NCBI GenBank assembly: GCA_001586965.3
Contig: LUCW03000579.1
Span: 1-30,000, forward strand
DNA: 30,000 bases
Direction: 5' to 3'
Origin: Sphaeroforma sirkka
Lineage: Eukaryota; Opisthokonta; Ichthyosporea; Ichthyophonida
Position numbers and translations under genes: made by a program. Position 1 is the first letter of the stretch, and each line of letters opens with the position of its first letter. The notes under the pieces were generated by a model. That model searched no databases. It was not told the DNA's origin and worked only from the letters and a program-made list of their open reading frames with translations. Shown here piece by piece: positions 9,591-18,374 of this stretch.

Positions 9591-10389
9591 TGGTTGGTGA
9601 GTTGTTTGTCAATGGAGAACTAGAAATGTGTGCGAATGAACTGATAGAGTACTGAATATAAATATCCATTTTCTATTAAATTTCATCCTTCAAACACATA
9701 ACGTCTCGACATCGATCTCCGAGGAACTCGTGGGTTCCCTCGTGACTGTTTTATTTCCTACACTTACATAAGTAGTGTGGATAGTCTATCTACTCTAACA
9801 CTACCAGCTGTCTTACTCTTCATCCCACAATAACATATGGTTGAGTGCCTCATTAGTCGGAGCCACTTCATTTTGTTGACTACTCCTCGCCAGCTCTTAC
9901 TCCGGCCTAATGACGGCCTATATATGCAGGACCCTGTTGGGAACTTCCCCTCATCGCTCCTCTTTTACTCTTCTTACACCGTGATGTCCTTGTCATGTGC
10001 TGTTGCGGTTGTTGGAATATGCTTCTTGATCTAAGAACGATTGCTCGTTATTGCACTCCTAAACTAAGCTGCCGTCAACCACACCTTCTGTGCATACTGT
10101 TGATCCTCTCCGTTGACCTGATTTATCTTACTCACACATATATACTTATCTGTGGATTTATAATATATTTCTGATTTCGTCATTTGATCACTTCGTGATT
10201 TAGACTATTCCTTGTTGACCCTTTGCAATGTTCTGCTTGATTTGGAATGTTCGCTCTTCAAATTCACTGATTAGTAATAGATTCTTTCTTCATCCTCGTA
10301 TTTCCACACGTCGTATAATCCAATCTAAATCGTTCAACCCATTCTGAAATCTTTTGATAATTTTAAATCGTTCAATTTGATGCGACACT
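9591..10389 (-). other. Family A leader and unassigned 5' flank
   Basis: On the minus strand, an AATAAA signal (about 9750) is followed by an imperfect hairpin (about 9690-9745), and upstream of it a short inverted repeat TAGTGT...ACACTA (about 9772-9802). This layout (signal, hairpin, then leader to Gag) resembles the 180-bp LTR in arrangement but not in sequence. It may be a diverged 5' LTR of the family A element. From about 9950 to 10389 I see only AT-rich noncoding DNA. Confidence 0.35.
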
Positions 10390-10840
10390 TCATTTTCAAT
10401 GCATTTTCAGGCCGTCGTTGACAATACTAAACTGACTAAAAAGATGTGCCATAGGACTACTGACTATGTTTTCACTATTCTGTAGCTTTCTCTGTAATTA
10501 CTAATAAACTAACAACTTCTATGGTAAGTTAAAATGTAGTAAGTAGTAACGCGAGAGCATAACTGTTCAACGTTGATCAAGAAAAGCAGGTAGCTAGAAT
10601 CGACCTCTGGGAGGGACGTTGTTCATTTATTAGCGTGATTACAAACAGTAATGCAGAAAAATGACTGAGTCTTAAATGAGACATTAGTCATGTGCTGATT
10701 TCAACTCGTATTTTCAACAAATATCCAGCAAGTTCAGATTATTCTGATAAACGAAAAAACTTGCATGGTTAGAAGATCGAAAAAAATCAAATAAATGTTA
10801 AGCCACGTTGCATTCTGAACTTCGATGGTCACGAAAGCAT
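10390..10840 (+). other. Mosaic 5' edge with copia-like element tail
   Basis: Two sources are interleaved. Pieces at about 10395-10440, 10572-10605 and 10700-10735 match the left arm (about 2185-2215, 1951-1990 and 1806-1842) in inverse orientation. Pieces at about 10538-10575 and 10606-10800 match the copia-like region 22591-22840: both share agtaagta...acgcgaga, the purine run before ACGTTGTTCATTTATTAG, the gagtc hairpin, cagattattctgataaac and aatcaaataaat. The left arm lacks these copia-like pieces. I infer recombination or insertion at the element edge. Confidence 0.6.
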
Positions 10841-10844
10841 AGGA

Positions 10845-10920
10845 AAAAAAAAATATCACGGGGGGGGGTATCGAACCCACGACCAACACACAACTAGAAA
10901 TATATTTACCGATGTTACAA
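10845..10920 (-). other. tRNA-like B-box, right-arm copy
   Basis: Mirror of 1591-1670. The B-box-like gggttcgatac lies on the minus strand at about 10868-10880, here next to an extended run of nine G's (10860-10868 plus strand). The A run at about 10842-10852 reads as a T run on the minus strand. As in the left arm, no acceptor stem forms. Confidence 0.25.
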
Positions 10921-12444
10921 GACAAGACAGATATACATATATATATATATATATTAAATTTCCATTCTAGAGAGAAAGGAAGTCAACGTAAGTGAATCAG
11001 CCGTAGGACCAACATAGCCTGGTACGGTTGTATGATTGTTGGTGAAAACTAAGGAGAACGTTATCACCGACGTATAAGGCGAATCGTCAAGATGCAGCGG
11101 ACTCTTGCAAGGAACAGAAGAAATAGTACATGCAAAAGTAGACAGCACTTATCAGGCATCGTGCAAGTACACTCAAGTTGGTTTGAATAAGGAATTTGTT
11201 TTTTGGTTTTCCAACTTCATAACCGATGTAACTACCTTGGGCTTCAAGGTTATTCTTGGGAACCTTGACCTGAACTTCCTGGCTGCAGGCCTCGGATTTG
11301 ATTGATGTTGGAGTACAGTGGTCCGAAGGTTGGATTAAAGGAGCATTCAGAACGCTAGAACACGACAGGCGGTTGATCATTGAACACGCTTCGAGTCTAT
11401 CAGCAACTCTTAATTACTCCTATAGGCAGAGCAAAGGAGAGCAAAACGAGTACTCATTAACAAACCCAACCCAAACAAAAATGATTAGCAATCATTAAGG
11501 AGCAAGGTGTATTCGAGCGCAACGAGTTTTCGGGGACCCGCAAGCAGACCTTGTAGACATCAACATGATTCAATGATAATTAGCTATTTTGGTATCACGA
11601 GAGGAGGAGAACGGCGGAAGAAAGTGTGTAACACAAATGGCTGAAGTCAACTATTATATAATAGCCGACACTCCTTCAATCTGGACCAACTATTCATCAA
11701 CAACACAAAGCCATACATCGAAGTCTTAACATCAAGATGCCTATGCGTCCAGCACCCCGTAGCCCTCGACGCACTCGTCGCGACGGCAAAGCAACCCAGA
11801 GATCTTTGTCAGATTTCGAGCAGACCCACCAAGGAGGCACAGCTTCTTCGCGCCAGACAGTAGCATCGCGTCGAAGAGATGAACAACCGCGATATGAACA
11901 GACAGACCAAGACGTGCGCCAGGCAGCAAGCAGGCGACATCAGTTGGGGCACGGGTCTCGCTTATCGGCAAGAGGGAGAGCAGATCCAGAAGACAGTGAG
12001 GTGCAATTTGTGATTAGCATACTAGTCGTTCAAAGTCTGCTGAACCAGCAGCTGAGCGACACAGGGTAGCCAATGTCCGAGGTACTCGGGCATTCATTCA
12101 GCGGGTGATAGACCGCATTCATGGCAGCCTTTTCACCGAGCACCTGAACGAGATTTCACTCGAAAGCGAACTCGATCGGGGAGTTTCACCAGTGCAAGTC
12201 AGGATTCCCTCGCAGGCAACGGGGATGAGCGACAAGTCCAACGGCATAGAAATATGTCAGGGTGGGCCACGGGCACTCGTCAGCAAAACTCTGACGAAAT
12301 CAGGGGCCGACAGCTAGAGCAATATTTGAGCGACCCACATGGGGATTATCGTAGGGAAGCCGAACGAAAACAACTACGTAGACGATGGGAACTCAGCCGA
12401 CAGCACCGAGACTTCGCGCGATCGATACAGGATATGCGCAAGGC

Positions 12445-12540
12445 TAGTTACGTTGACGACGGTAAGCGCAAGTATAGTGACGTCGACGACGTAAGCGCAA
12501 CGACGGTAAGCGCAAGTCTAGTGATGTCGACGACGGTAAT
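12445..12540 (+). repeat. Tandem repeat in family B Gag
   Basis: Three imperfect copies of about 32 bp based on gacgacggtaagcgcaagt. The left arm (1-56) has the same unit. The repeat contains GTAAGC, which looks like a splice donor, but nothing else shows splicing. Confidence 0.7.
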
Positions 12541-13508
12541 GTTCATGGCAGCAGAAAACGACCGCACAAAGACGAACAGGCAGGAGAGAGCCGATCATGA
12601 CACCAGCGCAGTGGAACGAGCATCGCCGAGCCATGTGTCAACGCCTCGAAGGGAAGATATCTTTCTTTGTGGATGAACTTTGTCGAGCACAGGAAACTAC
12701 GATGTCCCAAGATGTACATTACTAACGTCCACGATCGATACACTGAAAGGAGCGTTGAATACTCAATTGGAAGCTATCAGGAAGAACAGAGCTCCGGAGC
12801 CACGGACATGGCCCGATTGGCCTTTAGACCGTTATCAATTAAGCAGCACAGCCGATAGAGACACACGAGGGGCGCTAGAAGAGGCACTGAAGAACGCCCA
12901 TGTCTCAGGACTAGATGAGTCGTGGATGGTACGTTGGTTCTATAAGGTACTCATACATTTTAAGGCAGCAAAGGCCACAATTGACTATCTCCGTGACAAC
13001 CATAATGAGCTGAGGGTATATCCGGCGGAACAGGTCATAGACCAAATCTGTCAACATGAGAGCAAGGCCACCGTAGACCCTACCTTTAAGAAGTTGGCGA
13101 AGGGTAATCCCCGCACCAAGGGTGTAGAGTCAGCCAGGGAACATTTGAACAAGATTGTGGAAGTTCACAAGAGAGCCTGGGAGCGAGCAGATAAGGGCAA
13201 GGACTTTCCTAAGCGGTTGCTTAATCACTGCCTCATACAGGCCCTCGAGGACCTGACAGGTAATATGACGTATGAACGCACGCTACAACACCACATAGGT
13301 TGGGACCACCTGGAGACTGAAGACCTTCTCCGCATTTTAAATCCAGACATACAAGAAACCGATGCCATCCTCAGACAACGGGTACGGACACAGATGAATG
13401 TGGGGGGATAGGCGTAGACAGTTTCCAGCCCAACAACGAGATCGTAATTTGAATACGAATACAGGAGGAGGCAGCACACAACGCACAAGCACGTCTACGA
13501 CCACCACG

Positions 13509-13562
13509 TGTTACGCGTGCAGAGCGGGTGCCCCACCCAGTTTCAGGCATATATATCATCCT
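13509..13562 (+). other. Cys/His motif of family B nucleocapsid
   Basis: Encodes CYACRAGAPPSFRHIYH: C-x2-C-x9-H-x2-H, not the usual CCHC knuckle C-x2-C-x4-H-x4-C. The same AxAPP and RHI residues recur in family A (7691-7739) and partly in the second A copy (19943-19985). Confidence 0.55.
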
Positions 13563-13837
13563 GCAAGCACTACCAGTCGAACAAAAGGGTTGGATTCACA
13601 TCCAACTCGGGCCGAGGATTTAAGCAAGGCGTATCCTTCGATAAGAGTTTGCCCGCGGTCAACACCATTACGGCTCTAATAGACTCGGACGACCAGCAAA
13701 CGGAGCAGGAGGAGACCACGCCTACAGACACACACATTGCTTCCATACTGGCACACCCAGACGAAATCGAACAGGGTGAGTTGGAAGAGGATGCAACGTG
13801 GGAAACCATAGGCAGCGATCAGGAATAGGATGTAAGG

Positions 13838-14160
13838 GTGTCGGATGTAGATGCAACTTTAGTTTTCCCGTCTAGCACACCTGTGATACTATCGATCAAA
13901 GATCCATTACTTTCAATGGACAATCGAGTATTCATATCCATCCTGATTAAAGGTAAGACATGCAGGGCGTTAGTGGATTCTGGGGCAAACAGAAGTTGCA
14001 TTGATTCGACATCCGCACACGATTGGGGATTGCAAATTAAGTCGGCTCCGGAGGGATCCTATATATACCTAGCTGATCGTAGTCTCGTACACGGCGAATA
14101 GGCTCAACCGTACAAACTCCAGCACGATATGGTCTAGAGCTCACAGAACAGTCTTTCGAG
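13838..14160 (+). pseudogene. Family B retropepsin
   Basis: Contains PVILSIKDPLLSMDNRVF, then ALVDSGANRSCID with active site DSGA (13976-13987), and a flap-like EGSYIYLADRS. The fold length is normal for a retroviral-type aspartic protease. The near-identical homologue at 29416-29676 supports the call. Confidence 0.85.
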
Positions 14161-15620
14161 CTAATGAATCTACCACCGGCTATCGACGCGATCGTAGGCC
14201 AGGATCTTATGCCTGGCTTAGGGGCTATACGTGGGAGGCCTTCAATCGCCATTCTCACCCATAGATCCAACGGAGCTAGACAAACTATTGGAACCAATAC
14301 CGTTGAGACGACCACCAGATTTGACCGAGGAAACCGGTGTTCGCCTGGAACTAGACAAGGAACTGAGGGACAATGACGGTATTCGAGAAAAGGACAGGTG
14401 CAGACTGGAAGGTGGCGAAGTTAGATTGCCAGTGACACCAGATCAAGCTGCAAGGATGCGGAAGGCAGTAAGGAACTTTGTAGCAGACAAATGGATACCA
14501 TGGGTAGATAGACAGGTGCAGAAGTAGATTCAAGATTTGGTCATAGTTCAAAGGGATACAGCCACTTCCGTCAACTTACCCTTGCTCGCAGTGCCAGAGT
14601 ATACTCAATCTGGAGAACTAAAGAAAGTGCGAGTGTGTTTGGACCTCAGAGCGGTGAATGCATTAATACCGGCGGATCAGTTCATTATTCCCCGTATCAA
14701 CGACATCATTGGTAACATCATTGGTAATATCAAACACGACATTGGATCTAACCGCAGCGTACCATCGACTCCCAATTCACCCTGATTCTCAGTATCTATT
14801 CAGTTTCACACATGGCAAGAGCCAGTATTCTTTTACATCAGCGCCATTTGGACTACACACACTGACGCAGCAGTTTTAGCGTGCACTGAGTGTGATATTG
14901 CAAGGACTTTCGGCATACCACTATCTGGACGACATCGTAATAGCAACAGATGACTACGAGGAACACATACATCGAAGGCCGGAATTGATATTTGCCATGA
15001 AAAGCAGGCCAAGCTCATTGACTGGCCAACCCCGAAGAAGTACAAAGACATTACATCGGCCTTGGGATTAGGCAACTTTCTTCACGAGTACCTACCAAAC
15101 TTTGCAGAGGTAGTTGCCCCACTCCGGGAATTTGTAAGACTGAAGCCTAAGGAAATCATTGGAGACAGGTGGGAACAGAGACACCAGCAAGCTTGGGATG
15201 CCATGAAGCAAGCCATAGTTGAGGCAGTAGTGTTGAAATTTCCCGTCGACGAAGTACCTTTACAACTCGAAACGGATGCAAGCGACTACGGTATTGGAGG
15301 TGCATTGTTCCAGACCATAGAAGGGAAGAAGCAATACCTAATGTTCTTCAGCAAGACCCTCAACGCAGCACAGCGTAATTACGCAACACCCATGAAGGAG
15401 TTATTGGCCTTGGTATATGGTCTCACACACTTCCGGGATCATCTCGAAGGTCAACGCTTTTCAGTGTTGACTGATCACAAGGCTTTGGTGTATATGAACA
15501 CACAGTTAAAGCTGAATCCGATGCTACAACGATGGCATCACATCATAGCGCCTTTCAATTTTACTATCTCGCACATCCCGGGTATAAAGAACGTGTTACC
15601 AGACGCGTGGTCTAGGCTTC
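14161..15620 (+). pseudogene. Family B reverse transcriptase and RNase H
   Basis: The linker FSPIDPTELDKLLEPIPLRR is followed by LPLLAVPEYTQSGELKKVRV, CLDLRAVNALIPADQFIIPR, FTSAPFG and active site YLDD (14922-14933). RNase H has LETDASDYGIGGALFQ (about 15267-15315), MKELLALVYGLTHFRDHLEG (about 15390-15450) and LTDHKALVY (about 15468-15495), ending near LKLNPMLQRWHHIIAPFNF (about 15510-15565). These are standard Ty3/gypsy landmarks. Broken copy. Confidence 0.9.
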
Positions 15621-15699
15621 ATGAGGGAACTGTTGAGACTGAGGACCCGGAGGTACTATATGCAGAATGTTGGCAACTTTTTCCAGACTACTTTGAGCA

Positions 15700-15990
15700 A
15701 GTGCAACGGATTATGGGTGAGAATAATGTCGATGTCTTTGCTTCGCATCAGGATCATCATTTGCCACGCTACTACACTGACGATGACAGGGGTGGAGCGT
15801 TTGCACATTGTTGGAAAGATATAGACGGATGGATGAACCCACCATGGAGATTAATCCATAGAATGTTGCGCAAGATACGATCAGAGAGGGCCACAGCTAC
15901 GGTGTGTCTATCGTGGGCGCCCCACGAGCCTTGGTTCCAGTTATTCAAGTCGCTTCTACAAAGAGACCCAGTATTAGTTCCAAGGACAGC
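15700..15990 (+). pseudogene. Family B Dam-like (N6-adenine methyltransferase-type) domain
   Basis: Follows RNase H in one open frame (15062-16411). Motifs in order: NNVDVFASHQDHHLPRYYTD (15722-15781), GAFAHCW (about 15795-15815), GWMNPPW with NPPW at 15836-15847, LRKIRSERATATVCLSWAPH (about 15866-15925) and EPWFQLFKSL. Established knowledge: Dam-type domains in phages, and the methyltransferase-like domain of DIRS retrotransposons, have D-x-x-A, N..LPR(F/Y), NPP(Y/F/W), then a helix, a beta strand and a ...WF motif. The match in order and spacing is good. Target, activity and role are unknown. It could have lost catalysis and serve as a spacer or DNA-binding module. Confidence 0.72.
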
Positions 15991-16239
15991 CCACTCCTTC
16001 CTCAAATACGGAAAGTATACGAGTGGCAAGGCACCATGGGGTCACACAGTCATTGCCAGAGTAGGCCCACGCAATGGTTACAGCCTTCCAGCGACGTTTT
16101 CAGCACGATTGGGATATGCAGAACCGTCCTCAGTATCGAAAGTCACCCCATTAGATACGTCTCGGCTAGTATCGATCGCTACCTCGGAAGTAGCCATGAC
16201 GGATTCTCCAGATGAGGAAGAGATAAGCCGTCGCACACA

Positions 16240-17280
16240 GCTCACCTTGTGTCAGCATGAGATTGGGCATCATAGAGCAGAAGATACAGTTGCTCAACTA
16301 CAGCAGAACGGACATTTGTGGCCTAACGCTCTGGAACTTGCACAAACAGTTAGGAGAAACTGTCGCACATGTCTAGGACAGAGAGTGTTGCGAAAGGATT
16401 TCACCCGATGATTAATATAACGGCAAAGTATCCGTGGGATCATATTCAAGTCGACATGATTCCAATGCCACTAGTTTCAGCAGCAGGAAATCGATATATA
16501 TTGCACGTCTTGGATATAGCAACGGGGTACTCGATATTGAGAGCAACGGCCACAAAGTCAGCAGAAGTGGTGACATCGAAACTTATGGAGGTGTTTGGGG
16601 AACATGGTTTTCCCAGGAAAATTCAATCAGACGAGGGAGGCGAGTTTTCGAACAAGGTTGTTAATTTAATAACTCAAGAAGTTGGAGTGATGCATGCAAA
16701 GTCGCCACCATATCGTCCTCAGGTTCTGGGAGCAGCGGAGAGAAGACACAGAGACATACACGAAGGAGTTCGCAAGCTATGTGAATCTTTGCCTACGGCA
16801 TGGGATGTCCGACTACCACTTATTATGCTGTGCCAGAACCTCTGATTATCTCGGCGACACAAGACAGCACCATTCAGTGCTTACTTCGGTCGCCGTCATG
16901 TTCCGTTTGCTGACTTCACGGATGACCTTCCGGGGAATCAGCCGGTCACCAATGAGGCTTGGGCACACCGGCTGGATCGTTTGCACGACACTATCTTGCC
17001 GACGCTTTACAAGATCACGCAGAAATACGCAGACACACTATCCAGGCAGTTTGACCGCCTCCATGCTTACGATTTTATCGCCTTTCAACCAGGGGATGTG
17101 GTAATGGTACGGTCCGAAGGTCGCACAACCAAAGCAATGCGACCAATGTTTGGACCATACGTTGTCAAAGCCAGACAGGGACAAGGATATGAACTGACAC
17201 ACAAGGATGGTTCACTTCCAGATACTTTCAAAGGTAAACCATTCAGAGTGGAACTTTTGCGACTAGTCCATAGAGCCACC
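16240..17280 (+). pseudogene. Family B integrase
   Basis: The zinc domain HEIGHH...NGHLWP...CRTC (about 16255-16375) leads into the core: DHIQVDMIPMP (about 16438-16470), SDEGGEFSNKVVNL (about 16627-16668), and YRPQVLGAAERRHRDIHEG (about 16711-16767), giving the D, D, E residues. The tail has VVMVRSEGRTTKAMRPMFG and GPY at 17152-17160, the GPY/F module. It inserts element DNA. Broken copy. Confidence 0.9.
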
Positions 17281-17309
17281 GAAAAGCCTTTAGAAGATCA
17301 TATGTGGCA

Positions 17310-17480
17310 GGATAGTTCCTCGTTCCGTTACATCATTCGACATAGACAGAATGATTCCACAGGGAATACAGAATACTTGGTTCGCTGGCGGGATGGTGAT
17401 CCAACTTAGGAGTCAGCCGAAGCTTTTGACGATCCGAATGACATCGCGGCATACCACAAAGCCGAGCAAACTCGGCAGAA
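17310..17480 (+). pseudogene. Family B chromodomain-like tail
   Basis: After integrase the plus strand encodes FRYIIRHRQNDSTGNTEYLV, then RWRDGDPT, and a further segment with AFDDPNDIAAYHKAEQ. The layout Y-I-I-x-H-R...G...EYLV(R/K)W...T...A...I..Y is that of a chromodomain (about 50 residues), including the EYLVRW beta strand and the final helix. Chromoviruses use it to bind histone marks. It ends in a Lys/Gln-rich tail. Broken copy, so its function is lost here. Confidence 0.68.
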
Positions 17481-17919
17481 GAAGAAAGCGGCACAACAAC
17501 AATAATTCCAACGTTACGTTGATGAATACTAGATGTCTATCATTTACTTCCGGATCGGAGTTTTGTCTCTCCTCGTGAGATTTCACCACGGTATAGAGGC
17601 GAACGACGATTCCACAACTCGAGCTTATAGGCGAGTATAACTCCAGCGGATACCCTAGCTTATGGGGGGGTGAAAACATACCAGCAGATACCCTAGCTTT
17701 TTGGGGGGTGAAAATATACCAGCACAGCCGGGATGGTTCAAAAGACCAGTTTCCAAGGCAAGAACTTACTCAGCAGAAGGATTTCACTAGTTTATATATA
17801 TATATATATCTATTGTTTAATTTACACTACTAGTTTTATATGTTTAATTTTCAATAGTTTAAGAGGTCATTTATTTTTGAAGCTCTTCAATCACTGGTGA
17901 CGCTTGAGCTTGAAGGGAG
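17481..17919 (+). other. Family B 3' noncoding region
   Basis: No gene. It has a TA microsatellite (about 17796-17810), a tandem repeat (separate entry), and at its end a purine run gaagggag (17912-17919) directly before the LTR's TG. This fits a polypurine tract that primes plus-strand DNA, which would make 17920-18099 the 3' LTR of this element. Confidence 0.55.
17642..17728 (+). repeat. Tandem repeat, 2 x about 40 bp
   Basis: Two adjacent units, each starting ccagc(g/a)gataccctagctt, continuing with a run of G's and ending tgaaaa(c/t)ata, followed by the start of a third (ccagca). Lies in family B 3' noncoding DNA. Confidence 0.8.
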
Positions 17920-18099
17920 TGTGGTAAAAGTCCCCTTAAACCACTATCAGTGTGGAGTTAGAATTAGTTTACAATTAATTCACACGAGGTGAATTATTTG
18001 TAGACCACGTAGACAATCAAATATAAGAATAAATACACCGCACTGAGCCTCAGGGAGACTCAGTAGGTTTTAGTATCGTATTTTGATGTGTTTACTACA
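17920..18099 (+). repeat. 180-bp LTR, plus orientation
   Basis: Starts TGTGGTAAA, ends TTTACTACA. It has AATAAA at 18028-18033 and then the hairpin ACTGAG...CTCAGT (18042-18064). It is nearly identical to the reverse complement of 3033-3212, same length. It lies between the family B element (with a purine run at its left) and the family A copy (leader at its right), so it could be the 3' LTR of the first or the 5' LTR of the second. No target-site duplication around it, and no tRNA-primer match (such as TGG) right after it. Confidence 0.8.
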
Positions 18100-18374
18100 G
18101 AAAGAGGAACGAATGAACGGGAACAGGACACTGAAGAGTAAAGAGCAACCGCAACGAGAATAGGGGCAGTTTAGAGCAAGAGGTTCATGCGAGAACGATG
18201 TCAATGCACCAATACCCAGGCAGGGGAGCAAGAACACGTCGATGGGAGAATGGTTAACGTGGCTTCAAGTAATCAGTAGGCGTTGGAATCGCAGATGAAT
18301 GACTATTTAAGTCAAAGGAGAAACAGTTGAAGCATCACATTGCTATCAATAAACAAACATGAGACCACTTCTAC

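Larger units (their letters stand above)
3213..9900 (-). mobile_element. Ty3/gypsy family A element, long broken copy
   Basis: A nearly full-length chromovirus-like fossil on the minus strand. In order from high to low coordinates: leader (about 9900-9590), Gag (9590-7348), retropepsin (7344-7009), RT and RNase H (about 7000-5450), Dam-like domain (5350-5110), integrase with GPY/F module (about 5000-3800), chromodomain-like tail (about 3720-3600), and a 3' noncoding repeat region up to the LTR at 3212. The order RT, RNase H, integrase is that of Ty3/gypsy. Coding is broken at roughly ten places, so it is dead, although reading frames between breaks are long and domains are easy to recognise. 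This suggests a moderately young fossil. A 5' LTR matching the 180-bp unit was not found. Confidence 0.88.
11737..13830 (+). pseudogene. Family B Gag polyprotein
   Basis: It starts at ATG 11737 (MPMRPAPRSPRRTRRDGKAT), after a leader ending aacatcaag. The N-terminal 300 or so codons are basic and disordered. A tandem repeat lies at 12445-12540. The helical core (about 12680-13410) has PRTWPDWPLDRYQL, DRDTRGALEEALKNAHVSG, FKAAKATIDYLRDNHNEL, NHCLIQALEDLTGNMTYERT and LLRILNPDIQETD, matching family A. A Cys/His motif (13509-13562) follows, then an acidic linker rich in Glu, Asp and Thr before the protease. Gag builds the particle. The copy is broken. Confidence 0.75.
10390..17919 (+). mobile_element. 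Ty3/gypsy family B element, long broken copy
   Basis: The most complete family B fossil. In order: 5' noncoding (10390-11736), Gag (11737-13830), retropepsin (13838-14160), RT and RNase H (14230-15620), Dam-like domain (15700-15990), integrase (16240-17280) with GPY/F module, chromodomain-like tail (17310-17480), and 3' noncoding DNA to 17919, ending in a purine run gaagggag directly before an LTR. Order and motifs place it in Ty3/gypsy, chromovirus branch. Coding is broken at roughly eight places. Its retropepsin differs from the fragment at 27926-29918 by only a couple of residues in about 80, and its 5' end is nearly identical to 1-1550, so the copies are young. Confidence 0.9.
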
